A stretch of DNA of 64,000 bases from Chitinophaga silvatica (GCF_003419895.1 NZ_QPMM01000010.1:310001-374000); one strand, 5' to 3'; numbered from the stretch's first letter, positions 9,408 through 17,819 are shown. Program-made: numbers and translations. Notes: generated by a model not told the origin, from the letters alone.

Positions 9408-10373
9408 TTATTGATTTTTTATGATGTAAATATTATTTTCTTTGGAGAATTTGCTGCCCGTAACACTACATACAACTTCCAATATTTCTTCCAGGCTGTC
9501 GGTATCTTTAAATGTTGCAGAAACTCTTTGCTGCTGAAGATTGGATGATTGCAACTGAATATGGCAGCTGAATCTGGCTTCCAGGAAACTCATGAGTTCA
9601 GGTAATGCCTGATCATCTATTACTAATTCTGCCGGCCGCCAGGTAATTTCTTTTCTTGCATCCACCACTTGTTTACTAAATCTTTCTGCATTCCTGTCAA
9701 ATACTACCTGTTCATTTGCTGTTAAAATAGTTGAAGTCTGCTGCTTCACACCACTTACCTGAACCTTACCCGAACTCACTGTAACTTTGATCTGATGATC
9801 ATTTGGATATGCATGAATATTAAAGGAAGTTCCCAATACCTTGGTAGTTAAACCACCCGTATGAACAAGAAATGGGCTATTAGCATGCTGTCTTACATCA
9901 AAGTATGCTTCTCCGAGCAGGTAAACTTCCCTGAAGTTACGCTTATCATATCGCAGGGAACTACCTGCATTAAGAACAACGGAACTACCATCCGGCAGGT
10001 AAATGAATTGATTATCTTTCAATGCTTTAATAAGCGTATCAGATTTTTCACTGAGTAAGGTTGGTTTGTTGGAAGAATGATTGTTTTGCCAGGTGATTAC
10101 AGCTATCAGGAGCAGGGATGCGGCTATCCCGGCAGCCCATTTACTTATCCTGATTATCCTGGTTTGTTTAGGCCGTTTAATTTGGGTAAGCATATTTTCC
10201 CAATCTACCGGCCAACTATTATTTTGCGGCGGCAGGATGTTCCATAAACTGCTTAATTCGGGGTCCAGACTCTTTGCCTGTTCTTCATTTTCCAGTAAAT
10301 GTAATAGCTCAGAAAGTTCTTCCTGAGTACAATTGTTGTTCAGGTACTTCTTAAACAGAATTTTTATTCTCAT
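9408..10373 (-). CDS. FecR-family anti-sigma factor
   Basis: 321 residues in the layout of Bacteroidota FecR proteins. A cytoplasmic N-terminal part (1-80) contains the helix with LSELLHLLENEE. One transmembrane helix follows at about 83-99 (AAGIAASLLLIAVITW). The periplasmic FecR domain covers about 115-230 (YLPDGSSVVLNAGSSLRY, FLVHTGGLTTKVLGTSFN). A C-terminal DUF4974/STN-like domain (about 248-320) ends the protein. It should hold the ECF sigma factor encoded just upstream until the STN domain of the downstream SusC signals ligand binding. It lies 111 bases after the sigma gene and 135 bases before susC. Confidence 0.93.
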   Translation of the reverse strand: MRIKILFKKYLNNNCTQEELSELLHLLENEEQAKSLDPELSSLWNILPPQNNSWPVDWENMLTQIKRPKQTRIIRISKWAAGIAASLLLIAVITWQNNHSSNKPTLLSEKSDTLIKALKDNQFIYLPDGSSVVLNAGSSLRYDKRNFREVYLLGEAYFDVRQHANSPFLVHTGGLTTKVLGTSFNIHAYPNDHQIKVTVSSGKVQVSGVKQQTSTILTANEQVVFDRNAERFSKQVVDARKEITWRPAELVIDDQALPELMSFLEARFSCHIQLQSSNLQQQRVSATFKDTDSLEEILEVVCSVTGSKFSKENNIYIIKNQ

Positions 10374-10454
10374 ATTCAGGCAGTATTGCTGCTTTACAAC
10401 AACAAGGACACATGAGATAAAGGATAGGACTATAGGAAGGGTAAATATTTTTTT

Positions 10455-10478
10455 ATACCATATATCAATATATGGTAT
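10455..10478. promoter_or_regulatory. 24-bp perfect palindrome in the sigma-fecR gap
   Basis: ATACCATATAT (10455-10465) and its exact complement (10468-10478) are separated by two bases. It lies between the end of the sigma gene and the start of fecR. It could be an operator or a hairpin that lowers read-through; no U-tract follows on the transcribed strand. Confidence 0.4.
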
Positions 10479-10484
10479 TTCCTC

Positions 10485-11030
10485 TTATGCCATCAGTAGA
10501 AAAGTAAGTATGATACTGGCATGAGTAGTATGTTCGAGCAGATATTGGCGTAGGAAGGCAAGACTTTTAACCAGATGATTTTTCACTGTATTACGTGATA
10601 TATTCAACTGGGCGGCGATTTGATCATGAGTTAACCCGCCCTGCCTGCTCATCTCATATATTTTTCTTTGTTGTACAGAGAGTTGTGCAAGTCCATCATT
10701 TAATAACTGGACATATTCTTTGGCTATGACAGTTTCTTCAACATCATTGACCACCGGTTTCATATGTACGCTAAGTTCTTTCAGCAGCTGCTCATTGTAG
10801 GCAACCTTACGCAGGTGATTTAAAGTTTTATGTTTGGCTATCGTAAATATATAGCCTTGGAGATTTACTACATCCTGTAGCGTATCCCTACATAACCATA
10901 GTTTAAGAAATACTTCCTGGGTTAGTTCTTCAGCATGAACTGCATCTTTTACCATCAATAAAATGAAGCCATACACCTTGTCTTTATATGACAAAAACAA
11001 CTCATTAAATTGCGCTTCATGAAAATACAT
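10485..11030 (-). CDS. ECF RNA polymerase sigma factor (Bacteroidota FecI-like group)
   Basis: 181 residues. Region sigma-2 (about 10-75) has the typical AVHAEELTQEVFLKLW core-binding and promoter-opening motif. Region sigma-4 (about 115-165) has a helix-turn-helix with GGLTHDQIAAQLNISRNTVK. The C-terminal tail (HASIILTFLLMA) is hydrophobic, a feature seen in many sigma factors of this group. Together with the adjacent fecR and the STN-bearing SusC it forms a cell-surface signalling unit that probably activates the downstream transport genes. It is the first gene of the group; no exact TAnnTTTG box was seen in the short upstream region. Confidence 0.93.
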   Translation of the reverse strand: MYFHEAQFNELFLSYKDKVYGFILLMVKDAVHAEELTQEVFLKLWLCRDTLQDVVNLQGYIFTIAKHKTLNHLRKVAYNEQLLKELSVHMKPVVNDVEETVIAKEYVQLLNDGLAQLSVQQRKIYEMSRQGGLTHDQIAAQLNISRNTVKNHLVKSLAFLRQYLLEHTTHASIILTFLLMA

Positions 11031-11146
11031 ATTCCTCTATGTTGGTTGGTATATTGCTAAATAAAAACGCTGTTGAAGCCGGAACAAGGTAATACATTAA
11101 ACCAGTAAAAAAAATACACAGCGAAATTATTCAAAACTATACCAAC

Positions 11147-11851
11147 TCAGAGCGCATCATGAAAAATGATGCCTAAACTATGTCTGTCTCCTGAGTGCAA
11201 CGGACTTACTCCATGCTTCATTGCTACACGGTAATAGCCTTTGGTACCCTTTGCCGGACGGAAGTTCGTAGCAAAGATGAGCATATCACCTCTCTCTGGT
11301 TGGAGCACATTTGCTTTTGATTGTGCTCTTGGTATTTGTTCTGTTAAAACAAATTCACCTCCTGTATAATCTGTTCCAGGCTGATTCAACATAAATACTA
11401 TCTGCAATGGAAAATAAATCTCACCATATAAATCCTGATGCAGGGTATTAAATCCACCCTCTTTGTATTTCAATATCAGAACTGTAGGTTTTACTTGTCC
11501 TTGTTGTTGGCAAAGCTTCAATAACTCTTCATGCGTATCAGGGTATGTAATAGGTATTTGCAATGCCTTCATCCAAAGGTTGGCTACAGGAGCCAGGTAA
11601 CTGTAGATATTTGTACGCAGCGTTTGAAGCAACGATGGTAAAGGATAGGTGAAATATTTATATTCCCCGGAACCAAACCTGTAACGCTCCATATGAATGG
11701 TTTTCCTGTAATACCGATCCTGCTCATAATCAGCTATCAGTTCCTGACACTGGGTAGGATTCAGTACCTGCTTTACAATCGCAAATCCCTGCTGATGTAA
11801 TTGATCGTAGATGCTTTCCCAATTATAGGAAGGAAGTTGTATCTGGTTCAT
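11147..11851 (-). CDS. 2OG-Fe(II) oxygenase, probable alkylated-nucleic-acid repair enzyme
   Basis: 234 residues with no signal peptide, so cytoplasmic. The double-stranded beta-helix oxygenase motifs are present: iron ligands H138-x-D140 (LHQD) and H213 (MKHGVSPL), and R223 (GDRHSLGIIFHD) placed to bind 2-oxoglutarate. GGEFVLTEQ and RGDMLIFATN are further typical strands. The pattern matches the Oxygenase-NA family (formerly DUF2086), which has been proposed to act on damaged DNA. The neighbour four bases upstream encodes an Ada-type zinc domain, and the linkage supports a joint role in oxidative or alkyl base repair. The enzyme class is well supported; the substrate is inferred. Confidence 0.85.
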   Translation of the reverse strand: MNQIQLPSYNWESIYDQLHQQGFAIVKQVLNPTQCQELIADYEQDRYYRKTIHMERYRFGSGEYKYFTYPLPSLLQTLRTNIYSYLAPVANLWMKALQIPITYPDTHEELLKLCQQQGQVKPTVLILKYKEGGFNTLHQDLYGEIYFPLQIVFMLNQPGTDYTGGEFVLTEQIPRAQSKANVLQPERGDMLIFATNFRPAKGTKGYYRVAMKHGVSPLHSGDRHSLGIIFHDAL

Positions 11852-11855
11852 GTGT

Positions 11856-12098
11856 TTACTGTTTAGATTTCCACAATTTGAATTCCAACTTCATACAGTG
11901 CCCGCAAGGACGATATCCCGCATCAACAGCAGCATTTATGTTTTCAAAGAACACCCTGTTTTGCTTCTTCATTCGCTTGCCAGACTTACAGGATAATAAT
12001 CCATAAATTTTATTAGGACTATATCCTCCTAATGTAATTCTGCCGGCATGTATCAGGCTAAACAGTGATTGATCACTTAATGCAGAATGTTGCCACAT
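11856..12098 (-). CDS. Stand-alone Ada-type metal-binding domain protein
   Basis: 80 residues from the ATG at 12098. An ATG four codons earlier sits almost on the -7 box, so the inner start is preferred. The sequence from KIYG through SCKSGKRMKK, NRVFF and GYRPCGHC aligns with the zinc domain of Ada. Three zinc-type cysteines remain (C37, C65, C68). At the position of the alkyl-acceptor cysteine of Ada (C38 of E. coli) there is a glycine (G33). It therefore cannot transfer a methyl group from DNA phosphotriesters in the usual way, and may instead bind DNA or guide the downstream oxygenase. The two genes are four bases apart and form an operon. Confidence 0.85.
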   Translation of the reverse strand: MWQHSALSDQSLFSLIHAGRITLGGYSPNKIYGLLSCKSGKRMKKQNRVFFENINAAVDAGYRPCGHCMKLEFKLWKSKQ

Positions 12099-12120
12099 GT
12101 TGCAATTCATTTAATTACAA

Positions 12121-12128
12121 CAAAATTA
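12121..12128 (-). promoter_or_regulatory. -7 box for the Ada-domain/oxygenase operon
   Basis: On the minus strand TAATTTTG matches the Bacteroidota TAnnTTTG element. It lies 23 bases before the ATG at 12098, which fits that start better than the ATG at 12110. No clear TTTG -33 element is visible. Confidence 0.45.
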
Positions 12129-12162
12129 GATGGCTATGGTAAAGTAATAAACCCGATTCTTG

Positions 12163-13146
12163 CTATTTATCTTTTACACATCTGAATCCAAGATTATTGC
12201 CTCCGCTGCTGACTTCACCCTTTCCACGGCTTCCTGCTTTATAACGAATACAATATTGGTCGCTACACAGGAAAGACCCTCCGCGTTGCACTCTTTTAAC
12301 AGCCCCGGGCTCTTCCGGATCAAAGCTGGAGGATGGACCTTTAGGATTTATTTCAGCGTTTTTTGTATACGAATCAGGACGATAAAAATCAGCGCACCAT
12401 TCCCAAACATTTCCTTCCATATCGTATAGTCCGTATGCATTAGGAGGAAATGATTTTACAGGTGCCACACCTGTGAATCCGTCTTCTGCTGTATTTTGCC
12501 AGGGAAAATCACCCTGAAAAATATTGGCTGGCCACTGACCTTTTGGTTTTAAAGAATCTCCCCAGTAATAGATTGTAGCAGGTTTTCCCTGCCGGGCTGC
12601 TATCTCCCATTCGGCTTCTGTGGGCAATCGTTTACCCGCCCAACTGGCATAAGCCTGGGCATCGTTGTAACTAACCTGTACTACTGGTTCATTATCTTTT
12701 CCTTCAATTGTGCTCGTTGCACCTAAAGGATGTTTCCAATTGGCGCCATAGGCATATTCCCACCAAAGCATAGGATTGTCTAAGGAAACCGGATGAGTAG
12801 GTGGAGTAAATACGGCTGATCCGGGCTTTAATTTTTCGGGATCAACATCCGGATAATCCTCAGGTTTCAAAGGCTTTTCCGCATCTGTAATATAGCCGGT
12901 TGCCTTAACAAATTCGGCGAATTGTGCATTTGTAACCTCGTGTTCATCCATCCAAAAGCCATTAACAGTAACACTGTGAACGGGTTTACTGTCTTCAAAC
13001 TCATCTGACCCCATTTCAAAGGTGCCACCCGGAATCCAAACCATTTCCTTTTCTTTGGTTTCATTGGCAGTAGTTTGATTAGCCGGTGCTGTTGGCTGAT
13101 GGCAGGCACAAAATAATATGCAGCTTAGATAGATATATTTATTCAC
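12163..13146 (-). CDS. Formylglycine-generating enzyme (SUMF1/EgtB fold) lipoprotein
   Basis: 327 residues starting with GTG at 13146. The N-terminus MNKYIYLSCILFCAC looks like a lipoprotein signal (C15 likely lipidated). The rest is one FGE-sulfatase domain: WIPGGTFEMGSDE, DEHEVTNAQF, LPTEAEWEIAARQG, GNVWEWCADFY, RGGSFLCSDQYC. C294 and C299 match in position and spacing the two active-site cysteines of true formylglycine-generating enzymes, so copper-dependent oxidation of a sulfatase cysteine is plausible. Many bacterial SUMF1 proteins lack this pair. No sulfatase gene is present in the window. The start overlaps the stop of a decayed upstream frame, suggesting a former two-gene operon. Confidence 0.87.
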   Translation of the reverse strand: MNKYIYLSCILFCACHQPTAPANQTTANETKEKEMVWIPGGTFEMGSDEFEDSKPVHSVTVNGFWMDEHEVTNAQFAEFVKATGYITDAEKPLKPEDYPDVDPEKLKPGSAVFTPPTHPVSLDNPMLWWEYAYGANWKHPLGATSTIEGKDNEPVVQVSYNDAQAYASWAGKRLPTEAEWEIAARQGKPATIYYWGDSLKPKGQWPANIFQGDFPWQNTAEDGFTGVAPVKSFPPNAYGLYDMEGNVWEWCADFYRPDSYTKNAEINPKGPSSSFDPEEPGAVKRVQRGGSFLCSDQYCIRYKAGSRGKGEVSSGGNNLGFRCVKDK

Positions 13147-13440
13147 CGTCGTTTTTTCCTTTTACTTTACTATACATTGGTTTATTCTGATCGAGCGCTT
13201 TCGATTCCGGAAAGATATTATAAAATGCTTGTAATGCCTTTTCCGGATTTTCTTTTTGCTAAAAATCGACCAGCAACAAATCCCTCGGCTGAATCATCCA
13301 TTTTTCAAGCTCTTTCCTTTTTCCACTAGAATCTTCTCACGCTGTTTTCCGGTTGCCAGATTATTCAGGCAAGCAGAGTCTATCTGCGAGTAATAAATCA
13401 TAAAACAGATTCGGCGATTCATGGTTGGCGAAGTAGATTA
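13139..13440 (-). pseudogene. Decayed gene remnant translationally coupled to the FGE gene
   Basis: No full frame covers this stretch, but fragments read like real protein. One frame gives IDSACLNNLATGKQREK (about 13390-13330); after a one-base shift near 13330 another gives KRKELEKWMIQPRDLLLV, then an in-frame TAG at 13261-13259. Beyond it comes ENPEKALQAFYNIFPESK and a stop at 13141-13139. That stop overlaps the GTG start of the FGE gene. The frameshift plus internal stop suggest a broken gene whose C-terminal part remains. I cannot name the family; a sulfatase or other FGE partner is possible but not shown. Confidence 0.5.
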
Positions 13441-13502
13441 TGGTGCACAAATATATAGTCTACTAATTTAATAGACAAATAAAATCTGTATCTGACAATA
13501 AA

Positions 13503-14048
13503 TTAAAATACAATACCGATAATAAATACGTTGGCACTGACAGACTGACTACCAAACCTGACAGCCTGATTATCGACGTCTACCAACGTAGGTCGACTGT
13601 ATTTATAGCCTCTATAAATATAGGAAGCAAAAATTCCGACGCTCTTCAGGTGGAAAGAAACACCACCGCCGGCACCATAGAAGAATTTACCAGACTGGTT
13701 AAAAGTTATAGGCTTTGAAGTACCGTCTGTGGCAGCCACGAGGTCTGTACGTGTTGCATTATAGGCATTATAACCAAATTGACCGGTAAGAAATGGTTCA
13801 ACCATTCCCCAACGATGCTTTAGTTTTACATCAGCAAACACAGGTACCAAAGTACGTCCGTTGTATGAGGTTATCTCCACTCCCGGTCCTGCTCCCAGAT
13901 ATTGATTTAATAAATTCACATTACCAACAACACCACCACCAAACTTGCTGTCATGTAACATCAGATACCCGTACCCATTGATCAATTTGCTGTCTTGCGC
14001 CCAACCAAATAACGGCAGGAATAGCAATAACAATAACATCTTTTTCAT
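13503..14048 (-). CDS. Small outer-membrane beta-barrel-like protein
   Basis: 181 residues with a signal peptide (MKKMLLLLLFLPLFGWAQ). The mature part alternates polar and hydrophobic residues in short strands rich in glycine and tyrosine (GYGYLMLHDSKFGGGVVG, FLTGQFGYNAY, FFYGAGGGVSFHLK) and ends in a strand finishing with phenylalanine. This is the pattern of an 8-stranded outer-membrane barrel. No enzyme motif or named family is recognised. It is a single gene; a strong terminator hairpin at 14121-14158 separates it from the haem operon upstream. Confidence 0.7.
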   Translation of the reverse strand: MKKMLLLLLFLPLFGWAQDSKLINGYGYLMLHDSKFGGGVVGNVNLLNQYLGAGPGVEITSYNGRTLVPVFADVKLKHRWGMVEPFLTGQFGYNAYNATRTDLVAATDGTSKPITFNQSGKFFYGAGGGVSFHLKSVGIFASYIYRGYKYSRPTLVDVDNQAVRFGSQSVSANVFIIGIVF

Positions 14049-14120
14049 GACTTAAGGCATTTGGATCGCCTATATCTGTAACAGTAATTGACGGGTGATT
14101 GTTCCTATTTATTTTGATAT

Positions 14121-14158
14121 CAAAAAGGTTGTCTCTACTAAATAGAGACAACCTTTTG
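14121..14158 (-). terminator. Intrinsic terminator of the haem-uptake operon
   Basis: The 15-bp arms AAAAGGTTGTCTCTA (14123-14137) and complement (14143-14157) surround a five-base loop. On the minus strand the stem runs into a T-rich end. It lies 24 bases past the stop of the DUF6607 gene. Confidence 0.8.
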
Positions 14159-14181
14159 GTCTTTCAAAGGATAGGTTATGA

Positions 14182-15123
14182 TTATCTGACACTGAATGTT
14201 TGGGGTGCAGCAAACTGTTGTACCGTTTTGACTATTTCTTTTTCCAGCTCATTACCTTGTAATTTTTTGGTTGCAGATTTCTCTTCAAGTGCAGACATAG
14301 CCTTATACAATGGTTCATTATTCACTGTTCTTTGCAACGCAATTCCTTCATTGGTCGAATATACCTGTTGCCATGCCTTACGTACTAAAGCCCAGAAAGC
14401 CTGATGTTCTGCCCACCATGCAATAGCTTTACTGCATTTGCCTTCGTCTGTTCTGTCGTAGGTATTCACACCTTTTTCACCAACAATTGGTTTATCTGTA
14501 CCATTAGCTCTCACAACTTTAAGATTATCCTGGATATGCAGGGAACCGGTAGCAGTGAGCTCATGTCGGTTTACTCTATGCAGCACATTGTAATCTTTAC
14601 GCGTAGTATATTCTCTTCTTGGCAATGGTGCATCAGAAGCGCTTTCCCAATAATGGCGGCCATCTGCATGAATCCAGGTAGCAGTTCCTTCATAGCGAGG
14701 TTCATCATCTACACCATAAACTTTCTGAGTCCACTGTCCTTTAACCTGCGATGCAGGTAATTGCACTTTCTTCCATTTATTATCCTGGTCGTATTGCAGC
14801 AGGGTCTGATTTTCATACTCCCAGTCTTCCGTCCAATGCTTGATTACTTCTCCTTCCGCTACCAGCAGATGTTGGAGTACAATCTTTTTGTTGCTTTCTT
14901 CTGCAACTGTTACATATTCAACCGCATCGCTGATCTTATGATAGCCTTTAGGTTTATAATTTGTGTCTGTAGGAAAGGTTTCGGTATATTCAAAAGTAAC
15001 AGCCTGGCAACCACACATTGCTTTGATTGCATCCTTGTCTTGCTTTAATTTGTTTTTATCCTGGGCAGAAGCTTGTATGCTCAGTGCTGCAAGGAAAATA
15101 CTAATTGTAGTGATCTTCTTCAT
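14182..15123 (-). CDS. DUF6607 family secreted protein, haem-operon member
   Basis: 313 residues. Residues 1-20 are a signal peptide (MKKITTISIFLAALSIQASA). The mature protein has the conserved features of the DUF6607 family: MCGCQAVTFEYTETF near the N-terminus, HWTEDWEYE, WTQKVYGVDDEPRYEGTATW and a tract of aromatic residues. It lacks a lipobox and transmembrane helices, so it is probably periplasmic. The gene is nine bases downstream of the hmuY-like gene and closes the operon before a strong terminator. Its place beside HmuY and a haem-type receptor suggests a part in haem or iron handling; its biochemical activity is unknown. Confidence 0.8.
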   Translation of the reverse strand: MKKITTISIFLAALSIQASAQDKNKLKQDKDAIKAMCGCQAVTFEYTETFPTDTNYKPKGYHKISDAVEYVTVAEESNKKIVLQHLLVAEGEVIKHWTEDWEYENQTLLQYDQDNKWKKVQLPASQVKGQWTQKVYGVDDEPRYEGTATWIHADGRHYWESASDAPLPRREYTTRKDYNVLHRVNRHELTATGSLHIQDNLKVVRANGTDKPIVGEKGVNTYDRTDEGKCSKAIAWWAEHQAFWALVRKAWQQVYSTNEGIALQRTVNNEPLYKAMSALEEKSATKKLQGNELEKEIVKTVQQFAAPQTFSVR

Positions 15124-15132
15124 GATTAATAA

Positions 15133-15717
15133 TTATTTAAAATCTCTTGTTCCATTTGCCTGTAATTGATAACGGAAGTTATAATTACGAGCTACTGAAT
15201 TACCATCAGGAGTAGTCGGAGCGTCTTTATAGTAGCTAAAAACTTCAACTTTTGCATATTTTCCGGTAGCAGTACGCATCACAATATATTTGCCCGGAAC
15301 AGGGGAAATAATATGAGTAGTTCTATTGTAGGTATACCAGTCTACAATCGCCAAAGTGGTTCCATCTACTACATAACCGGATTCCGGAGCGACCAATAAA
15401 TCATTAAAGATTCCGGAAACTACCTGTGCAGTTGCAGCACCTGGTCCGCTTACTCCACCATTTATTATAATATTGGTAGATCTGAAACCAATATCCCACT
15501 TGGTAGTAGCGGAATCGGAATTTGGAATAACTTTGTTATCAGCCAGGCTAAATAAAGTGAAATGACCTTTATCTGCGGCATCGCCATCAATATTCTTAGC
15601 GGTTACTGTAACGAGTGTAGATTTAGGAGTTGTATTCTCATCATCTTTCTTACTACAGGCACTTAAGAGCAGCACAAAGAGTACCGGTAGGCCGGCAAAG
15701 CGAATTGTTGTTTTCAT
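15133..15717 (-). CDS. hmuY: HmuY-family haem-binding lipoprotein
   Basis: 194 residues with a lipoprotein signal (LLLSAC, C21, then SKKDDE). The central TKWDIGFRSTNIIINGG is the conserved HmuY core, followed by GTLAIVDWYTYN-type strands and YIVMRTATGKYAKVEVFSYY. HmuY proteins are outer-membrane-anchored, all-beta haem carriers that pass haem to the HmuR receptor. The receptor gene lies 11 bases upstream in the same operon. Haem ligands vary within the family and cannot be assigned with certainty here. Confidence 0.85.
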   Translation of the reverse strand: MKTTIRFAGLPVLFVLLLSACSKKDDENTTPKSTLVTVTAKNIDGDAADKGHFTLFSLADNKVIPNSDSATTKWDIGFRSTNIIINGGVSGPGAATAQVVSGIFNDLLVAPESGYVVDGTTLAIVDWYTYNRTTHIISPVPGKYIVMRTATGKYAKVEVFSYYKDAPTTPDGNSVARNYNFRYQLQANGTRDFK

Positions 15718-15728
15718 GTTATTTAGGA

Positions 15729-17819
15729 TTATTGTTTTATTTGATTAGTATGTTGAATTGTCCATGACACAGCCACAGTGTATAATCTACCTGGCATTGT
15801 TGGAATATGTTTATAATCACTGTAATTGAATAAGTTCTCGACAGTTCCCTGCACCCGCATTCTCTTATCGAAGAATTGTTTGGAAAGGGCCAAATTAGTG
15901 ACCAGGTATCCCGGTACGAATTCACTTTTGAGATCAGGTACATTATTCCCGTTTTCATCAGTAAATCCATATTTACTTCTATAAATGGCCCTTACATTGG
16001 CGTTCCAGTCACTGCTCCTGGAAGTCCAAGCGATTTTGAGATTTGCATTATGTCTGGATCGGTTAAATAGTCCGAAATACTCATTGCGGCGTAATACTCT
16101 TGTTTCTTTTGTATTCTCATCAGTTGTATAAACCTTGCCTGCCTTTACCTGGTCGTATATGGCATTATCTTTTGTTCTCAGGTACTGGTAACCACCACTC
16201 AACATCCACTGATTTAAAGAATAATTTAGCTCCACTTCACTTCCGCAAGTAGTAATCTGTTGCAGGTTTACATAACTAAATACGTATTGTCCGTTGGTTT
16301 TTTCGGCAATAGCCCTTGTGTCGATCATATCGCTAACACTGTTATAGAACAGGTTAACTTTTGCAGTTGCATTTTCTGCAAGCTTTCCCTGTGCAGCAAC
16401 GTTAAAAGCCCAGGATCTTTCGGCATTCAGGGAATTAAGCTGCGAAGGATCTACTGTCAATCTTTTTATTTGCCCCCTGGCGGTAAGATCATTGATGATT
16501 TCAGTAGCCAGTTTGGTACCGGCAACAGTATAACCTACTGCCGCATTATTGAAGTGCAGGTAGAGCTGTCGGAAATCCGGGGCTCTATATCCGCGGCCTA
16601 CAGATCCCATTATCCTCCAGGTTGGAGAAAGATTGTAGGATAGAGCCAATTTTGGGCTGAATTGAGACGGATACTGATTATGCATATCATATCGTCCACC
16701 CAGCACTATATTCCATTTTTCTGTAGGTTGCCAGGCATCCTGTATAAAGAGATAACCGGTATTGAAAGCCATTTGGTCGTCGTACCGGGTTGCAGATACG
16801 GTTTCTCTTACATATCCACCACCAGCAGTAAGCAGATGAGACTTTGCTATCTTCAGATCTGCCTGGTATTCCGGTTTAAAATATTGCTGGGTAAAATAAC
16901 TTGCATCATACAACTCCTTAGAAGATTGCCACCACATATTTTCATCGGTATGATAACGCGAATAGTAGAAGCGAAGTAATTGGGTAAATCTCTCTGACTG
17001 CTGATAGCGCAACTGCCAGGAGGCATTCATGTCTTGCTCTTTCCCTTTATCATCTATTTTTCCTGCCTGATCTGTGAAATAGCTTTTATATTGTTGATTA
17101 TACCACCTGCCCGACACACTGCTTTGCCAGCGATTATTGATCTGATATTGCCAGCGGCCCTGCAGCGTGGCAGCATGGTAAGGAGCAATAGTAGGACTGG
17201 TTTTATCATCTCCAAGCGTATATCCATTACTCCCCAATAAATTTGCACTGGATTGGATGGTACTTTTTGGTGTTAGGACTACTGAATTAATATCACCATT
17301 ATAGGTACCGTTACTACCATATCTGCCACTAAGCGTTGTACTACCATTTTCCGCTCTGTTTTTTGTAATGATATTAATAACACCAGCCAGGGCATCACTG
17401 CCGTAGAGGGAGGAAACAGGGCCTTTGATAATCTCTATCCTTTCTATATTGCCAACAGCAATCCGGGAAAGGTCAAAGGTGCCGGCAGTGCGGCCTATCA
17501 GAGGTTCTCCGTCCAGTAAGATTAAGGTATATTCAGATTCCAATCCCTGCATCTGTATGCCTGTTCCATGGTTCGACGACAGAAATAAACCAGTTTGCTC
17601 AGACAGGACCTGCGACAATAGCACAGCGCCCATATCCTTAATCTGTTGTTTATTTATTATAGTAACAGGTACGGGCACTTTATTTAACAACTGCTCGTTA
17701 CGTGTGGCAGTTACTACCACCTCCTGTAATGATTTATTGATGCTATTTGTATCTGTTTGGGCAAAGCATGCCCAGGCCTGCCCAAAACAGGCAAACAGGG
17801 AAAATAAAAATTTATTCAT
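15729..17819 (-). CDS. hmuR: TonB-dependent haem receptor (HmuR-like)
   Basis: 696 residues. Signal peptide about 1-21; TonB box region LQEVVVTATRNEQ (about 31-43); plug about 45-155 with ILLDGEPLIGR and GPVSSLYGSDALAGVINI; then a beta-barrel. RAPDFRQLYLHFNN (around residue 415) resembles the FRAP box and nearby histidine of haem receptors, and LNAERSWAFNV follows where these proteins carry the second conserved box. With HmuY encoded next, haem transport is the best reading. The gene is divergent from an ECF sigma gene and has its own -7 box about 26 bases before the start codon. Confidence 0.87.
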   Translation of the reverse strand: MNKFLFSLFACFGQAWACFAQTDTNSINKSLQEVVVTATRNEQLLNKVPVPVTIINKQQIKDMGAVLLSQVLSEQTGLFLSSNHGTGIQMQGLESEYTLILLDGEPLIGRTAGTFDLSRIAVGNIERIEIIKGPVSSLYGSDALAGVINIITKNRAENGSTTLSGRYGSNGTYNGDINSVVLTPKSTIQSSANLLGSNGYTLGDDKTSPTIAPYHAATLQGRWQYQINNRWQSSVSGRWYNQQYKSYFTDQAGKIDDKGKEQDMNASWQLRYQQSERFTQLLRFYYSRYHTDENMWWQSSKELYDASYFTQQYFKPEYQADLKIAKSHLLTAGGGYVRETVSATRYDDQMAFNTGYLFIQDAWQPTEKWNIVLGGRYDMHNQYPSQFSPKLALSYNLSPTWRIMGSVGRGYRAPDFRQLYLHFNNAAVGYTVAGTKLATEIINDLTARGQIKRLTVDPSQLNSLNAERSWAFNVAAQGKLAENATAKVNLFYNSVSDMIDTRAIAEKTNGQYVFSYVNLQQITTCGSEVELNYSLNQWMLSGGYQYLRTKDNAIYDQVKAGKVYTTDENTKETRVLRRNEYFGLFNRSRHNANLKIAWTSRSSDWNANVRAIYRSKYGFTDENGNNVPDLKSEFVPGYLVTNLALSKQFFDKRMRVQGTVENLFNYSDYKHIPTMPGRLYTVAVSWTIQHTNQIKQ

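Noticed and set aside
11045..11146. Inverted repeat GTTGGTATA / TATACCAAC flanking the gap before the sigma gene
   Set aside because: Nine-base arms 84 bases apart in AT-rich sequence; likely chance.
13139..13440. Sulfatase C-terminus in front of the FGE gene
   Set aside because: The fragments contain no sulfatase motif, so the remnant is reported as unidentified.
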